A DNA stretch of 64,000 bases from Cellulomonas sp. ACRRI (GTDB taxonomy: Bacteria; Actinomycetota; Actinomycetes; Actinomycetales; Cellulomonadaceae), in NCBI RefSeq assembly GCF_022346185.1, contig NZ_JAKRMS010000005.1, positions 1 through 64,000 of the forward strand, in the 5' to 3' direction. The position numbers and the translations under genes are program-made. Shown here in pieces: positions 1 to 7,883 of the stretch. The notes under the pieces were generated by a model. The model worked only from the letters and a program-made list of their open reading frames with translations. It was not told where the DNA came from and ran no database searches. Positions within the stretch are counted from its first letter, which is position 1. The number at the start of each line of letters is the position of its first letter.

Positions 1-102
1 GGCCGGCGGTGGCGCCGGGCGCGAGGCGGCGGCGGGTGTCCGGGGGGCGGATCGTGGGGGGTCACGATGTGGAAGGCGCGCGGGTGGAGCGCCCGGGGTC
101 GG

Positions 103-708
103 TCATCCGTCGGGCCAGCGGTAGGAGAGGCGGAGGCCGCCGGCGTTGGGGCCGAGGCCGTACTGCACCTGGGTGTTCGGTCTGCCGGCCTCGTTCCTGC
201 CGTAGGAGATGATGAGGAGCCAGCCGAAGGCGCGTCGGTGGCGGATGGGTTCGCAGGCGTATGTGGCGTACTTGGCGTCCGGGCGCATGCTCGTGAGGTC
301 GGCCCGCTTGCGGGCGTCCAGCGTGACGCACAGGGGTGGGCTGATCCCTGCGGCGCGCGAGCCGGCGGCGAGGTTGTCCAGGACCTCCTCGGGGGTCTGG
401 TGGACCTTCGCGACTCCCCACGCGCCCCTGACGATGTTGTCGACGAATCCCGAGCCCACATTCACCGTGCTCTTGGTCTGGTGACTCCAGGCGTCCTCGC
501 TCAGGGCGTCGCACAGGATGTCGACCTGAGCCCAGGTGCGGGCGGACTCCAGGCGGCAGCCGGCCAGGGCGTAGAGCACGACGAGGGTCAGGGCGACCAG
601 CCGCACCGACCGCCGACGCCGGCGCGGGAGCGGCGGGCGCGCGTACCGGGCCAGGACCCAGGCACGCAGGCGCGCGCGACGGCTCGGGCCGCGGTCCGGG
701 GGGGCCAC
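103..708 (-). CDS. putative lipoprotein of unknown function
   Basis: A 201-residue protein that I do not recognise. After a very basic N-terminus comes a hydrophobic stretch ending in a lipobox-like LAGC near residue 50, so it is probably exported and lipid-anchored. The mature part has several Cys residues and no motif I can name. The GTG start lies 5 bp past the stop of the upstream secreted hydrolase gene, so the two are likely co-transcribed and may act together outside the cell. The long N-terminal extension before the hydrophobic stretch is unusual for a lipoprotein, and a later start is possible. The reading frame is open far upstream inside the neighbour, so the start rests on context only. 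Confidence 0.6.
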   Translation of the reverse strand: MAPPDRGPSRRARLRAWVLARYARPPLPRRRRRSVRLVALTLVVLYALAGCRLESARTWAQVDILCDALSEDAWSHQTKSTVNVGSGFVDNIVRGAWGVAKVHQTPEEVLDNLAAGSRAAGISPPLCVTLDARKRADLTSMRPDAKYATYACEPIRHRRAFGWLLIISYGRNEAGRPNTQVQYGLGPNAGGLRLSYRWPDG

Positions 709-713
709 GACGG

Positions 714-3575
714 TCAGGACCCGCCGGCGGCCGCGCCCGACCCCGTCCGGCGCCGGAAGAGGACGCGGGCCGTCGCACCGGCGAGCAGCAGCGCCACCGC
801 GGCGGCAGCGGTCCACACGAGCGCCCCGCCCGTCATGGAGAGGTCCCGCCCGGACGGGTCCACGGCCCCGCCCGGCACGGGGTCGCGGGCGACGGCGGGC
901 TCGGTCCGGTCGGCGCCGGGTGTGTCGGCACCCTCGTCCTCGTCCCCGGCCAGGTGGCCGGCCTCCTCGACCACCGCGCGGCACGCCGCGTCGACCGTGG
1001 CCGGGGCCATCGCGTCGCCGACCACCGCCCCGCCGGCGCTGTTCGTGCCCGCGAACGAGACGAAGAACGCGCCGTCCGAGCCGAACGGCGGGACGACCAC
1101 AGTGCCCTGGACCCCACCGAGGTCGTCGGCCCGGTGCGTGGCCGTGGTGCTGGTCCCGTGGTCGTCCCCGTCGGCCAGGCCGACCGACGTCGCCGTGACG
1201 GTGACCTCGCTGCCCGGCGCGAAGCCGTGGGCGCCGAACGGCACGATCTCGCCCGGGACCACCTCGTCGCAGGCGTCGTACCCGTCGGTGGCCGCCGCGT
1301 TCCCCAGGCCCGACTGCGCGAAGGTGAGGGACCCGACGGCGGAGACGACGTCCTCCGGGTACTCCCGCAGCACCGCCTCCGGGTCCGTGACGATCCGGGG
1401 GTCGAAGCCGGGTGCCTGGTCGTCCGCTGTTGCCGAGACGGTCCGGGAGACGGTCGCGGCCTGGCCCGCCGCGGCGCCAGCGCGCTCGACCGGGTCCGCG
1501 ACGTCCGCCCCCTCCGTCGCCGCGTCGAACCGCGGCGGCCGGAAGGAGTGCGCGAGGGCGTCGTTGACCACCTGGGCGTACAGGTCGGCGCCCTTCTGGT
1601 TCGGGTGGAAGCTGGTCGAGAAGGTCAGCCCGAACTCGGGGCCGCCGACGGCGCGCAGCGAGAAGCCCGTGATGGCCGCGCCCCAGTCGCAGGCGTTCCG
1701 GCCCTCGAAGTCGTCCCGCACGTCGACCACCTGGAGCCCGGCGCCGGGGCGTGCCGCGCGGTCCTGCACGATCGCGGCGAACACGTCGATCCGGTCGCGG
1801 AGCCAGCGCCGCTCGCTCCCGTCGAGGAAGGGGGCGTGGCAGGCGAGGTTCGCCAACGCGAACGGAGAGGCCGAGACGAGCCGGGGATACGTGGTCGCGA
1901 CGACGGTCGCGTCCGGGCCGACCCGGTCGCGGATGCCCCGGTAGACCCCGGTGAGCTCGCCCCCGACCAGCGCCAGCCGGACCGTCATCCAGTCGTGCAG
2001 GCTGACCTTCGTCCCGGCGGCGCTGGTGACGAACGCGTCGTCCCAGCAGCGGTCGAACCAGGGCTTGATGCAGTGCCCGACGATCGGCGCGAAGCCGAGG
2101 TCGTTCCCGCCGATGCTGACGGTGACCAGGTCCGCCCCGCTGCCGAGGCGGTCCAGCTGGAGCGGCACCGCCTTCTGTTCGTCGCTGAACAGGTAGGGCG
2201 TGGCTTGCCGCTGTTGCTCGCTGTCCAGGTTCACGATCCGCGCCCCCGTGCAGGCCCCGAAGTCGAACTCCGCGTCCAGCCGGTGCGCCACGGGCCGGGT
2301 GCCCCCCGGGACCACCACCTGCGCCGGCCAGCCCCGCCCGGACCGGTGGCAGATGTAGTCCTCGACGGTCGCCCCGGGGTCGACGTCCGGGTGCAGGTAG
2401 GGCTGGAGCCCTTCGCCGGACGCGAACGAGTCCCCGAGCGCCACGTAGGACAGGTGCCCGGTGACCCAGAACGGGACCCGCTCGGTCAGCACCAGGCCGT
2501 CCGTGAACCGCGCGCGCACCACCGCGGTGTGCGCGGTCTCCGCGAGCCCGGGGACCGTGACCGTCCAGCCGCCGATCGCGTCGACCTCGGCCTCGACCCG
2601 GCGGCCCCCGACATCCACGGTGACCGTGTCGATCCAGGCGGGCCGCGAGTCGAGCACCGAGGCGGTGAGCGCGGAGGGGTCGGTGACCCGGACACAGGAG
2701 TCCGACCCGGCGGCGGCGATTGCCCCCAGCGGTGCCGACGCGGCGCACGGCGCGGCCCCGGTGCCGCCGCCCACCGCGAACGTCCGGACGGACACCCCGG
2801 AGCGCGCGACCCGGTCGAGGGTCGCGGCGCTGACGGTCGCCTGTCCGTCTGACAGCAGGAACACCCAGCCCGGCCCGTGGTGCAGCGCGAGGGCGTCGAG
2901 GGCCGCGGTCAGGGCCGCGTCGAAGCTGGTCCCAGTCCCGACGGACCGATCGGCGTACTCACCGATCGCGCCCCGGCGCAGCGAGGCGGCGACGTGGTTG
3001 ACGTTCGGGACCACGTCGGTGCCCTCCCCGGTCAGCCCGGGCGGCACGAACAAGGCCGAAGGGTCGTCGCGCCGCATCTGCGCGGTCGCCGCGGTGGTGC
3101 CGAAGGCGGTCAGGCCCACCTCGACGCGCTCCGCCGACCCCACCGCCGTCCGCAGGCTGGCGTTGAGCGCGACGACCGCGGCGATCTGGCAGTCGAGGAC
3201 GTCGCCCCGCCGACCGTCGCCGTTGAGGTCGTCGAGCGCGTCGATCACTCCGTCGCCGGTGCAGTCCTGCACGGGGCTCTCCGTGGAGCCGGAGACGTCC
3301 ACGGCGTACTGCACCCGGGTCATGTCTGCGTCGTCGTCCCGTGTGACCGAGCCGCGGAAGATCACGTCCCCGTTGCCCAGTCGCGCGCCTGAAGTGGGGT
3401 GGACCACCTGGAGGGACGGCTTGTTCTCGTCCTCTCCCGAGGCGGCCCCGGCCGGGCCGGCGCCGAGCAGGGGTGCGAGGGCCAGAGCGACGGCGGTCAG
3501 CAGGGCGACGCGCCGGCGCCTCCCACGGCGCGCGGGGACGATGCGATGCGACGGGACAGGGCGGTTCCGGACCAT
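714..3575 (-). CDS. secreted vWA-SGNH/GDSL hydrolase fusion with C-terminal anchor
   Basis: A 953-residue exported protein. Residues 1-45 are a signal peptide with a twin-basic stretch and a GPAGAA cleavage-like end. A von Willebrand A domain follows, with the MIDAS motif DVSGS at 93-97, interrupted by an acidic DGDG-like calcium-binding insert. The second half is an SGNH hydrolase: the GDS block with Ser383, GGND with Asn491 and a C-terminal FHPN block with His657. The residue three before His is not Asp (TSFH), as in SEST-type esterases that use a Ser-His dyad. The tail has LSMTGG, a hydrophobic segment and Arg residues, resembling a sortase sorting signal. Family knowledge supports a lipase/esterase; the substrate is unknown. 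It heads a two-gene unit with the lipoprotein. Confidence 0.85.
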   Translation of the reverse strand: MVRNRPVPSHRIVPARRGRRRRVALLTAVALALAPLLGAGPAGAASGEDENKPSLQVVHPTSGARLGNGDVIFRGSVTRDDDADMTRVQYAVDVSGSTESPVQDCTGDGVIDALDDLNGDGRRGDVLDCQIAAVVALNASLRTAVGSAERVEVGLTAFGTTAATAQMRRDDPSALFVPPGLTGEGTDVVPNVNHVAASLRRGAIGEYADRSVGTGTSFDAALTAALDALALHHGPGWVFLLSDGQATVSAATLDRVARSGVSVRTFAVGGGTGAAPCAASAPLGAIAAAGSDSCVRVTDPSALTASVLDSRPAWIDTVTVDVGGRRVEAEVDAIGGWTVTVPGLAETAHTAVVRARFTDGLVLTERVPFWVTGHLSYVALGDSFASGEGLQPYLHPDVDPGATVEDYICHRSGRGWPAQVVVPGGTRPVAHRLDAEFDFGACTGARIVNLDSEQQRQATPYLFSDEQKAVPLQLDRLGSGADLVTVSIGGNDLGFAPIVGHCIKPWFDRCWDDAFVTSAAGTKVSLHDWMTVRLALVGGELTGVYRGIRDRVGPDATVVATTYPRLVSASPFALANLACHAPFLDGSERRWLRDRIDVFAAIVQDRAARPGAGLQVVDVRDDFEGRNACDWGAAITGFSLRAVGGPEFGLTFSTSFHPNQKGADLYAQVVNDALAHSFRPPRFDAATEGADVADPVERAGAAAGQAATVSRTVSATADDQAPGFDPRIVTDPEAVLREYPEDVVSAVGSLTFAQSGLGNAAATDGYDACDEVVPGEIVPFGAHGFAPGSEVTVTATSVGLADGDDHGTSTTATHRADDLGGVQGTVVVPPFGSDGAFFVSFAGTNSAGGAVVGDAMAPATVDAACRAVVEEAGHLAGDEDEGADTPGADRTEPAVARDPVPGGAVDPSGRDLSMTGGALVWTAAAAVALLLAGATARVLFRRRTGSGAAAGGS

Positions 3576-3733
3576 GCTCGCTCCAGCGACGCTGCGGGAG
3601 GGCCGCGTCCGCGACCCGCCCGGCCGACGCTAGAGACGCACGAATGCCCGCGAACCGCTATTCCCGGTCGGGTAGGTGCCGATCCGCCCACGAACCGGCC
3701 CATATCCCCTCGCGCCCGCGCCCTGGCGCCGCG

Positions 3734-3739
3734 TACCGT
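3734..3739 (+). promoter_or_regulatory. -10 element (TACCGT) ahead of the ABC-F gene
   Basis: TACCGT fits the actinobacterial TANNNT -10 pattern and lies 7 nt before an ATG, so transcription would start at or next to that ATG. No convincing -35 is seen. It would drive the mini-ORF and the ABC-F gene. Confidence 0.45.
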
Positions 3740-3746
3740 CGCCACC

Positions 3747-3758
3747 ATGCGCATCTGA
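3747..3758 (+). other. possible leader mini-ORF (Met-Arg-Ile-stop)
   Basis: ATG-CGC-ATC-TGA lies right behind a -10-like element and 80 nt before the ABC-F start. Antibiotic-resistance ABC-F genes are often controlled by ribosome stalling on short leader ORFs, so this could be a minimal leader. Three codons can arise by chance, so this is a hint only. Confidence 0.25.
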
Positions 3759-3838
3759 CCGGCCCCGAGTCCCCGTCCCGACTCCCCGCCGACCCCCGCG
3801 GCCCGAGCCGCGCGCGTCGGCAGCCGGTGGTGATCCCC

Positions 3839-5485
3839 GTGTCAGCCCTCCCTCCCGCACCCACGCCCGTCCTGCGGGCCGTCGGCCTGTCCCGCGCGTA
3901 CGGCGACCGCCGGGTGCTGACCGACCTGTCCGTCGCGGTCGACCCGGGGCACCGGCTCGGCCTGGTCGGCGAGAACGGGATCGGCAAGTCCACGCTGCTG
4001 CGGCTGCTGGCCGGCGTCGAGGAGCCGGACGCCGGCGAGGTGCACCGGCCCGCCGACCTCGTGCACCTGGCGCAGGAGCCGCCGTTCGGGCCGGACGCGA
4101 CGGTCGACGACGTGCTGGGCGCGGCGCTCGCCGAGGTGCGCGCGGTGGCGGCCGCGCTCGAGGACGCCGCCGCGGCGCTCGCGGGTGACGACCCGGGGGC
4201 CGCCGGTCGCTACGACGAGGCCCTGGCCCGCGCCGAGGCGGTCGGCGTGTGGGACGCCGACGCCCGCGCGCAGCGGGTGCTGGCGGGTCTGGGCCTCGGC
4301 GGGGTCGACCCGGGTCGTCCCAGCGGGACGCTGTCGGGCGGCCAGCGGTCCCGGCTCGCGCTCGCCGCGGTGCTGGTCCGCCGGCCGCGTGCGGTGCTGC
4401 TGGACGAGCCGACCAACCACCTGGACGACGAGGCCGCGGACTTCCTGGCGGGCGCGCTGGCGGCGCTGCCCGGCGCGGTGGTCCTGGCCAGCCACGACCG
4501 GGTGTTCCTGGACGAGGTGGTGACGGAGGTGCTCGACCTCGACCCGGTCCTGGGCGGGCCGCGCGTGGTCGGCGGCCGGTACGCGGACTACCGCGCGGCG
4601 CGGCAGGTCGCCCGCGAGCGGTGGCAGGAGCGGTGGGCGGCCGAGCAGGACGAGGTCGCGGGGCTGCGGGCAGCGCTCGGCGAGGGCGGGGCGGCGCGCA
4701 CGCTCGCACCCGGCCGGGAGATGGCCGACCGGAACAAGATGGCCTACGGGCGCGCGGGCGACCGGGTGGAGCAGCAGGTGTCCCGCCGGGTCCGCGACGC
4801 CCGGCGCCGGCTGGACGAGATCGAGGCCGGTCCGGTGCCCCGGCCGCCGCGCCCGCTGCGGTTCCGCGCGACGCTGACCGGCGGTGGCCGGGGCGACGGC
4901 GCGGCGCTCGCGGTCCGCGGTGCCGAGGTGCCAGGCCGGCTGCGCGTGGACGCGCTCGACGTGCACCGGGACACCGCGCTCCTGGTCACCGGGGCCAACG
5001 GGTCGGGCAAGTCGACGCTGCTGCACCTGCTGGCGGGTGACCTGGTGCCCGCCGCGGGGACGGTGCGCCGCGCGCAGGACGTCCGGGTGGCGCTGCTCGA
5101 GCAGGACGTCGGCCTGGCGGACGACCCCCGCACGCCGCGGGACGTGTACGGCCTGGTGACGGCCGGGGTTCCGGGGGCGGTGCCGCTCGCCGAGCTCGGG
5201 CTGGTCGCGGCGCGCGACGTCGACCGGCCGCTGCGCGAGCTGTCGGTGGGGCAGCGGCGACGGGTGGTGCTCGCGCTGCTGGTCGCGCAGGCCCCGGAGG
5301 TGCTGCTGCTCGACGAGCCGACCAACCACATCTCGCTCGCGCTCGCGGACGAGCTGGCCGACGCGTTGCGGGTGGCGCCGGGCGCGGTGGTGGTCGCGTC
5401 GCACGACCGGTGGCTGCGCCGGACCTGGCACGGGACGACGGCCGAGGTGCTCGACGGCGGGCTCCGTGTCGGGGGCGGCTCGTAG
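3839..5485 (+). CDS. ABC-F family ATPase, possible ribosome protection protein
   Basis: A 548-residue soluble protein with two ABC ATPase domains and no membrane segments, the ABC-F layout. Walker A motifs are GENGIGKST and GANGSGKST. Signature motifs are LSGGQ in the first half and the variant LSVGQ in the second. Both Walker B motifs run into LLDEPTNH. The charged linker between the domains is the part that reaches the ribosome in this family. ABC-F proteins act on translating ribosomes, either as resistance factors or as housekeeping factors of the Uup/EttA type; the sequence does not say which. The GTG at 3839 begins the conserved part, and a GTG at 3830 is also in frame. A putative leader ORF lies upstream. 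Confidence 0.85.
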   Translation: MSALPPAPTPVLRAVGLSRAYGDRRVLTDLSVAVDPGHRLGLVGENGIGKSTLLRLLAGVEEPDAGEVHRPADLVHLAQEPPFGPDATVDDVLGAALAEVRAVAAALEDAAAALAGDDPGAAGRYDEALARAEAVGVWDADARAQRVLAGLGLGGVDPGRPSGTLSGGQRSRLALAAVLVRRPRAVLLDEPTNHLDDEAADFLAGALAALPGAVVLASHDRVFLDEVVTEVLDLDPVLGGPRVVGGRYADYRAARQVARERWQERWAAEQDEVAGLRAALGEGGAARTLAPGREMADRNKMAYGRAGDRVEQQVSRRVRDARRRLDEIEAGPVPRPPRPLRFRATLTGGGRGDGAALAVRGAEVPGRLRVDALDVHRDTALLVTGANGSGKSTLLHLLAGDLVPAAGTVRRAQDVRVALLEQDVGLADDPRTPRDVYGLVTAGVPGAVPLAELGLVAARDVDRPLRELSVGQRRRVVLALLVAQAPEVLLLDEPTNHISLALADELADALRVAPGAVVVASHDRWLRRTWHGTTAEVLDGGLRVGGGS

Positions 5486-5488
5486 GGT
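5483..5488 (+). promoter_or_regulatory. -10 element (TAGGGT) of the deacylase gene
   Basis: TAGGGT overlaps the stop codon of the ABC-F gene and sits 7 nt before the ATG at 5496, the spacing expected for a leaderless transcript. This gives the next gene its own promoter. Confidence 0.45.
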
Positions 5489-5495
5489 GGCGGGC

Positions 5496-6008
5496 ATGAC
5501 GAGCGAGCAGGACCAGGGTGCGGCCACCGAGGGCGAGCGGCGCGCCGCGCAGGCGCTCGCCGACGCGGGCATCCCGCACGAGATCGTCCGGCACGGCCCG
5601 GTGCGCTCGCTGGCCGAGGCGGCCGCGGCGCGGGGGATCGACCCGTCGGGCATCGTCAAGACGCTGGTCGTCCGCCGGGGGGACGACGACTACCTGTTCG
5701 TGCTGGTCCCGGGCGACCGCACGATCTCCTGGCCCAAGCTGCGGGCGCTGCTCGGCGTGAGCCGGATGTCCATGCCGGACGCCGCCACCGCCAGGGAGGT
5801 CACCGGCTACGAGCGCGGCACCATCACCCCGTTCGGCTCGCTGCGCGCCTGGCCGGTCGTCGCCGACGAGCGGGTGCCCGGCCGGCCCGCGTCGATCGGC
5901 GGGGGCGGGCACGGCGTCGGTGCGCGTGTCGACGGCGACGACCTCGTCCGCGTGCTGGACGCGACGGTGGCGGACGTGACGGATCCCCTGCCGGACGGCG
6001 CCGCCTGA
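5496..6008 (+). CDS. YbaK/EbsC-type aminoacyl-tRNA deacylase
   Basis: A 170-residue YbaK/ProX-family protein. The family hydrolyses mischarged tRNA, typically Cys-tRNA(Pro) or Ala-tRNA(Pro), and acts in translation quality control in the cytoplasm. Visible family features are the pattern around GIVKTLVVR with the conserved Lys, the block LFVLVPGDR, and the C-terminal GGGGHG segment that lines the substrate pocket. Length is normal. ATG 5496 is chosen over an in-frame upstream codon because it begins the usual N-terminus and has a leaderless-type -10 just upstream. It follows the ABC-F gene with only 10 nt between them. Exact tRNA specificity cannot be read from the sequence. Confidence 0.85.
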   Translation: MTSEQDQGAATEGERRAAQALADAGIPHEIVRHGPVRSLAEAAAARGIDPSGIVKTLVVRRGDDDYLFVLVPGDRTISWPKLRALLGVSRMSMPDAATAREVTGYERGTITPFGSLRAWPVVADERVPGRPASIGGGGHGVGARVDGDDLVRVLDATVADVTDPLPDGAA

Positions 6009-6034
6009 CCCTCGCGCCCGCGATCCCGACCGGA

Positions 6035-6056
6035 CGGTCAAGGTGCGGTCAAGAAC
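6035..6056 (+). promoter_or_regulatory. tandem 11-bp direct repeat, possible OmpR/PhoB-type operator
   Basis: Two adjacent 11-mers share CGGTCAAG (6035-6045 and 6046-6056). Eleven-base spacing of direct repeats is typical of OmpR/PhoB-family response-regulator boxes. It lies 165 bp ahead of the STAS gene. Only a pattern match. Confidence 0.3.
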
Positions 6057-6220
6057 CGGCCCGCTGATCGGGGAACGAAGCGGCCCGCGGGCGCGTTGTC
6101 CACGGCGGAGAACGCCCCGGTCACGCACCGGCGGACCCCAGGACGCGCGTTCGGCATGCGCGCACGTCCCCGGGGGGCCATGATCGGGCGGCCCCACGCA
6201 GACTTGGAGAGAACGAGGAC

Positions 6221-6580
6221 ATGAACCTGACCGAGGATCCCGCCCCCGTCGGGGGGATCGACGTGACCGCCGCGCACGGGCGCACGGTGGTCCGGCTGTG
6301 GGGCGAGGTCGACGGCGCGCTGCGGGCGGAGGCCAGCACGTCGATGGCCCAGGCGCTGGCCAGCCCGGCGCCGGTGGTCGTCGACGCGCAGGAGGTGACG
6401 TTCATCGACTCGTCCGGCCTCGCGTTCGTCCTGCAGCTCAACCTGGCGGCGGGGGAGACCGGGCAGGGGCTGACCCTGCGCGACCCGCACCGGCAGGTGC
6501 TGGAGAAGCTCGACATGCTGGGGATGGCCGGGGAGTTCGCCCTCGAGCCGGAGCCGGCGCCGGAGCGCGCGATCGCCTGA
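6221..6580 (+). CDS. STAS-domain anti-sigma factor antagonist
   Basis: A 119-residue single STAS domain. The segment VTFIDSSGLAFVLQL carries the conserved DSSG, whose second Ser is the usual phosphorylation site by a partner anti-sigma kinase. In partner switching the unphosphorylated form binds the kinase and frees a sigma factor. The N-terminal beta strands, with VVRLWGEVDGA, also fit. ATG 6221 follows a purine-rich GAGAGAACGAGG stretch that can serve as a ribosome binding site. No anti-sigma kinase or sigma gene is adjacent; a receiver-PP2C phosphatase of the kind that dephosphorylates such proteins is encoded at 61.4 kb. It stands alone between the deacylase and sbcD. Confidence 0.85.
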   Translation: MNLTEDPAPVGGIDVTAAHGRTVVRLWGEVDGALRAEASTSMAQALASPAPVVVDAQEVTFIDSSGLAFVLQLNLAAGETGQGLTLRDPHRQVLEKLDMLGMAGEFALEPEPAPERAIA

Positions 6581-6677
6581 CGGTCCGGCGCACCGACGGC
6601 GCGACCGCGCGGCCGCGCGCCACGCCCGTGGTCCACAGGCGACGCGCTCGGTGGCCCGGGATGTCGGTGGCGGCGGC

Positions 6678-6683
6678 TACGTT
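6678..6683 (+). promoter_or_regulatory. -10 element (TACGTT) of sbcD
   Basis: TACGTT lies 6 nt before the ATG of sbcD, consistent with a leaderless sbcDC transcript. Confidence 0.4.
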
Positions 6684-6689
6684 CGACGC

Positions 6690-7883
6690 ATGCGGCTCCT
6701 GCACACCTCCGACTGGCACCTGGGCCGCACCCTGCACGGCGTCGACCTCACCGCGCACCAGCAGGCGTTCCTCGACCACCTCGTGGACGTCGTCCGCGAG
6801 GAGCGCGTCGACGCGGTGCTCGTGGCGGGCGACGTCTACGACCGCGCGATCCCGCCGGTCGAGTCGGTCGCCCAGCTGTCCGACGCCCTGCACCGGCTGT
6901 CCGAGCACGCCGCGGTGGTCGTCACGCCGGGCAACCACGACTCGGCGATCCGGCTGGGCTTCGGCGCGGACCTGATGCGGGACCGCGTCCGGGTGCTGGC
7001 GCGCCTCGACGACCTGACGCGGCCGGTCGTGCTGCCGGGGGACGGCCACGACGTGCTCGTGTACGGCCTGCCGTACCTCGACCCCGACGCCGCGCGGCAC
7101 GCGCTGGCCGGCCCGGGCGCCGACGGGCCGCTGCCGCGCTCGCACGCCGCCGTCCTCGGGGCCGCGATGGACCGGGTCCGCGCGGACCTGACCGCCCGCG
7201 CGGCCGAGGCCGCCGCGGCGGGCCGGGGCGCGCCGCGGTCGGTGGTGCTCGCGCACGCGTTCGTCGTCGGCGGCGCGGCCAGCGAGTCCGAGCGGGACAT
7301 CCGGGTCGGGGGCGTGGACCACGCGCCCGCCGCGGTGTTCGACGGGGTGGACTACGTCGCGCTCGGGCACCTGCACGGCCCGCAGCGGGTGGGCGACGGC
7401 GACGGCCCGACGGTGCTCCGGTACTCGGGGTCGCCGCTCGCGTACTCCTTCTCCGAGGCGCGGCACGCCAAGTCGACCGTGCTCGTGGACCTCGGCCCGT
7501 CGGGCGCCCCGGGGGTCCGGCTCGTCCCCGCCCCCGTGCCGCGCCGCCTCACCGACCTGACCGGCCCGCTGGACGACCTGCTCGGGGCTGCGGGCGAGCC
7601 GCACGTCGACGACTGGGTGCGGGTCACGGTGACCGACGCGCACCGGCCGGCCGACCTGTACCGGCGGGTGCGTGCCCGGTTCCCGCACGCCCTGGTCGTC
7701 CAGCACCAGCCGCCCGCCCGGGAGTCCGGCCCGCGGGTCGCCGACGTGACGGCGGCACGCGACCCGCTGGAGGTCGCCGCCGAGTTCGTGCAGCACGTGA
7801 GCGGGGCCCGTCCCACGGAGGCGGAGGCCGCCGTGCTGCGCCGGGCCTACGAGCAGGTCGTCGCGGCGGAGCGGAGCGCCTGA
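6690..7883 (+). CDS. sbcD: SbcD exonuclease subunit (Mre11-type nuclease)
   Basis: A 397-residue calcineurin-like phosphoesterase that cleaves DNA in the SbcCD complex, trimming hairpins, protein-blocked ends and breaks. It starts with LHTSDWHLGR (metal ligands Asp and His), followed by VAGDVYDRAIPP, the GNHDS motif, VLAHAFV and YVALGHLHGPQ, which complete the two-metal site. Length is typical of actinobacterial SbcD. ATG 6690 begins directly with the conserved beta strand and is preceded by a leaderless-type promoter. The stop overlaps the start of sbcC by 1 bp (TGATG), so translation is coupled and the partners can be made in step. Confidence 0.95.
   Translation: MRLLHTSDWHLGRTLHGVDLTAHQQAFLDHLVDVVREERVDAVLVAGDVYDRAIPPVESVAQLSDALHRLSEHAAVVVTPGNHDSAIRLGFGADLMRDRVRVLARLDDLTRPVVLPGDGHDVLVYGLPYLDPDAARHALAGPGADGPLPRSHAAVLGAAMDRVRADLTARAAEAAAAGRGAPRSVVLAHAFVVGGAASESERDIRVGGVDHAPAAVFDGVDYVALGHLHGPQRVGDGDGPTVLRYSGSPLAYSFSEARHAKSTVLVDLGPSGAPGVRLVPAPVPRRLTDLTGPLDDLLGAAGEPHVDDWVRVTVTDAHRPADLYRRVRARFPHALVVQHQPPARESGPRVADVTAARDPLEVAAEFVQHVSGARPTEAEAAVLRRAYEQVVAAERSA

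Noticed and set aside
9-212. Small forward frame at the left edge
   Set aside because: Arginine/glycine-rich shadow overlapping the putative lipoprotein gene, without a motif or ribosome site.
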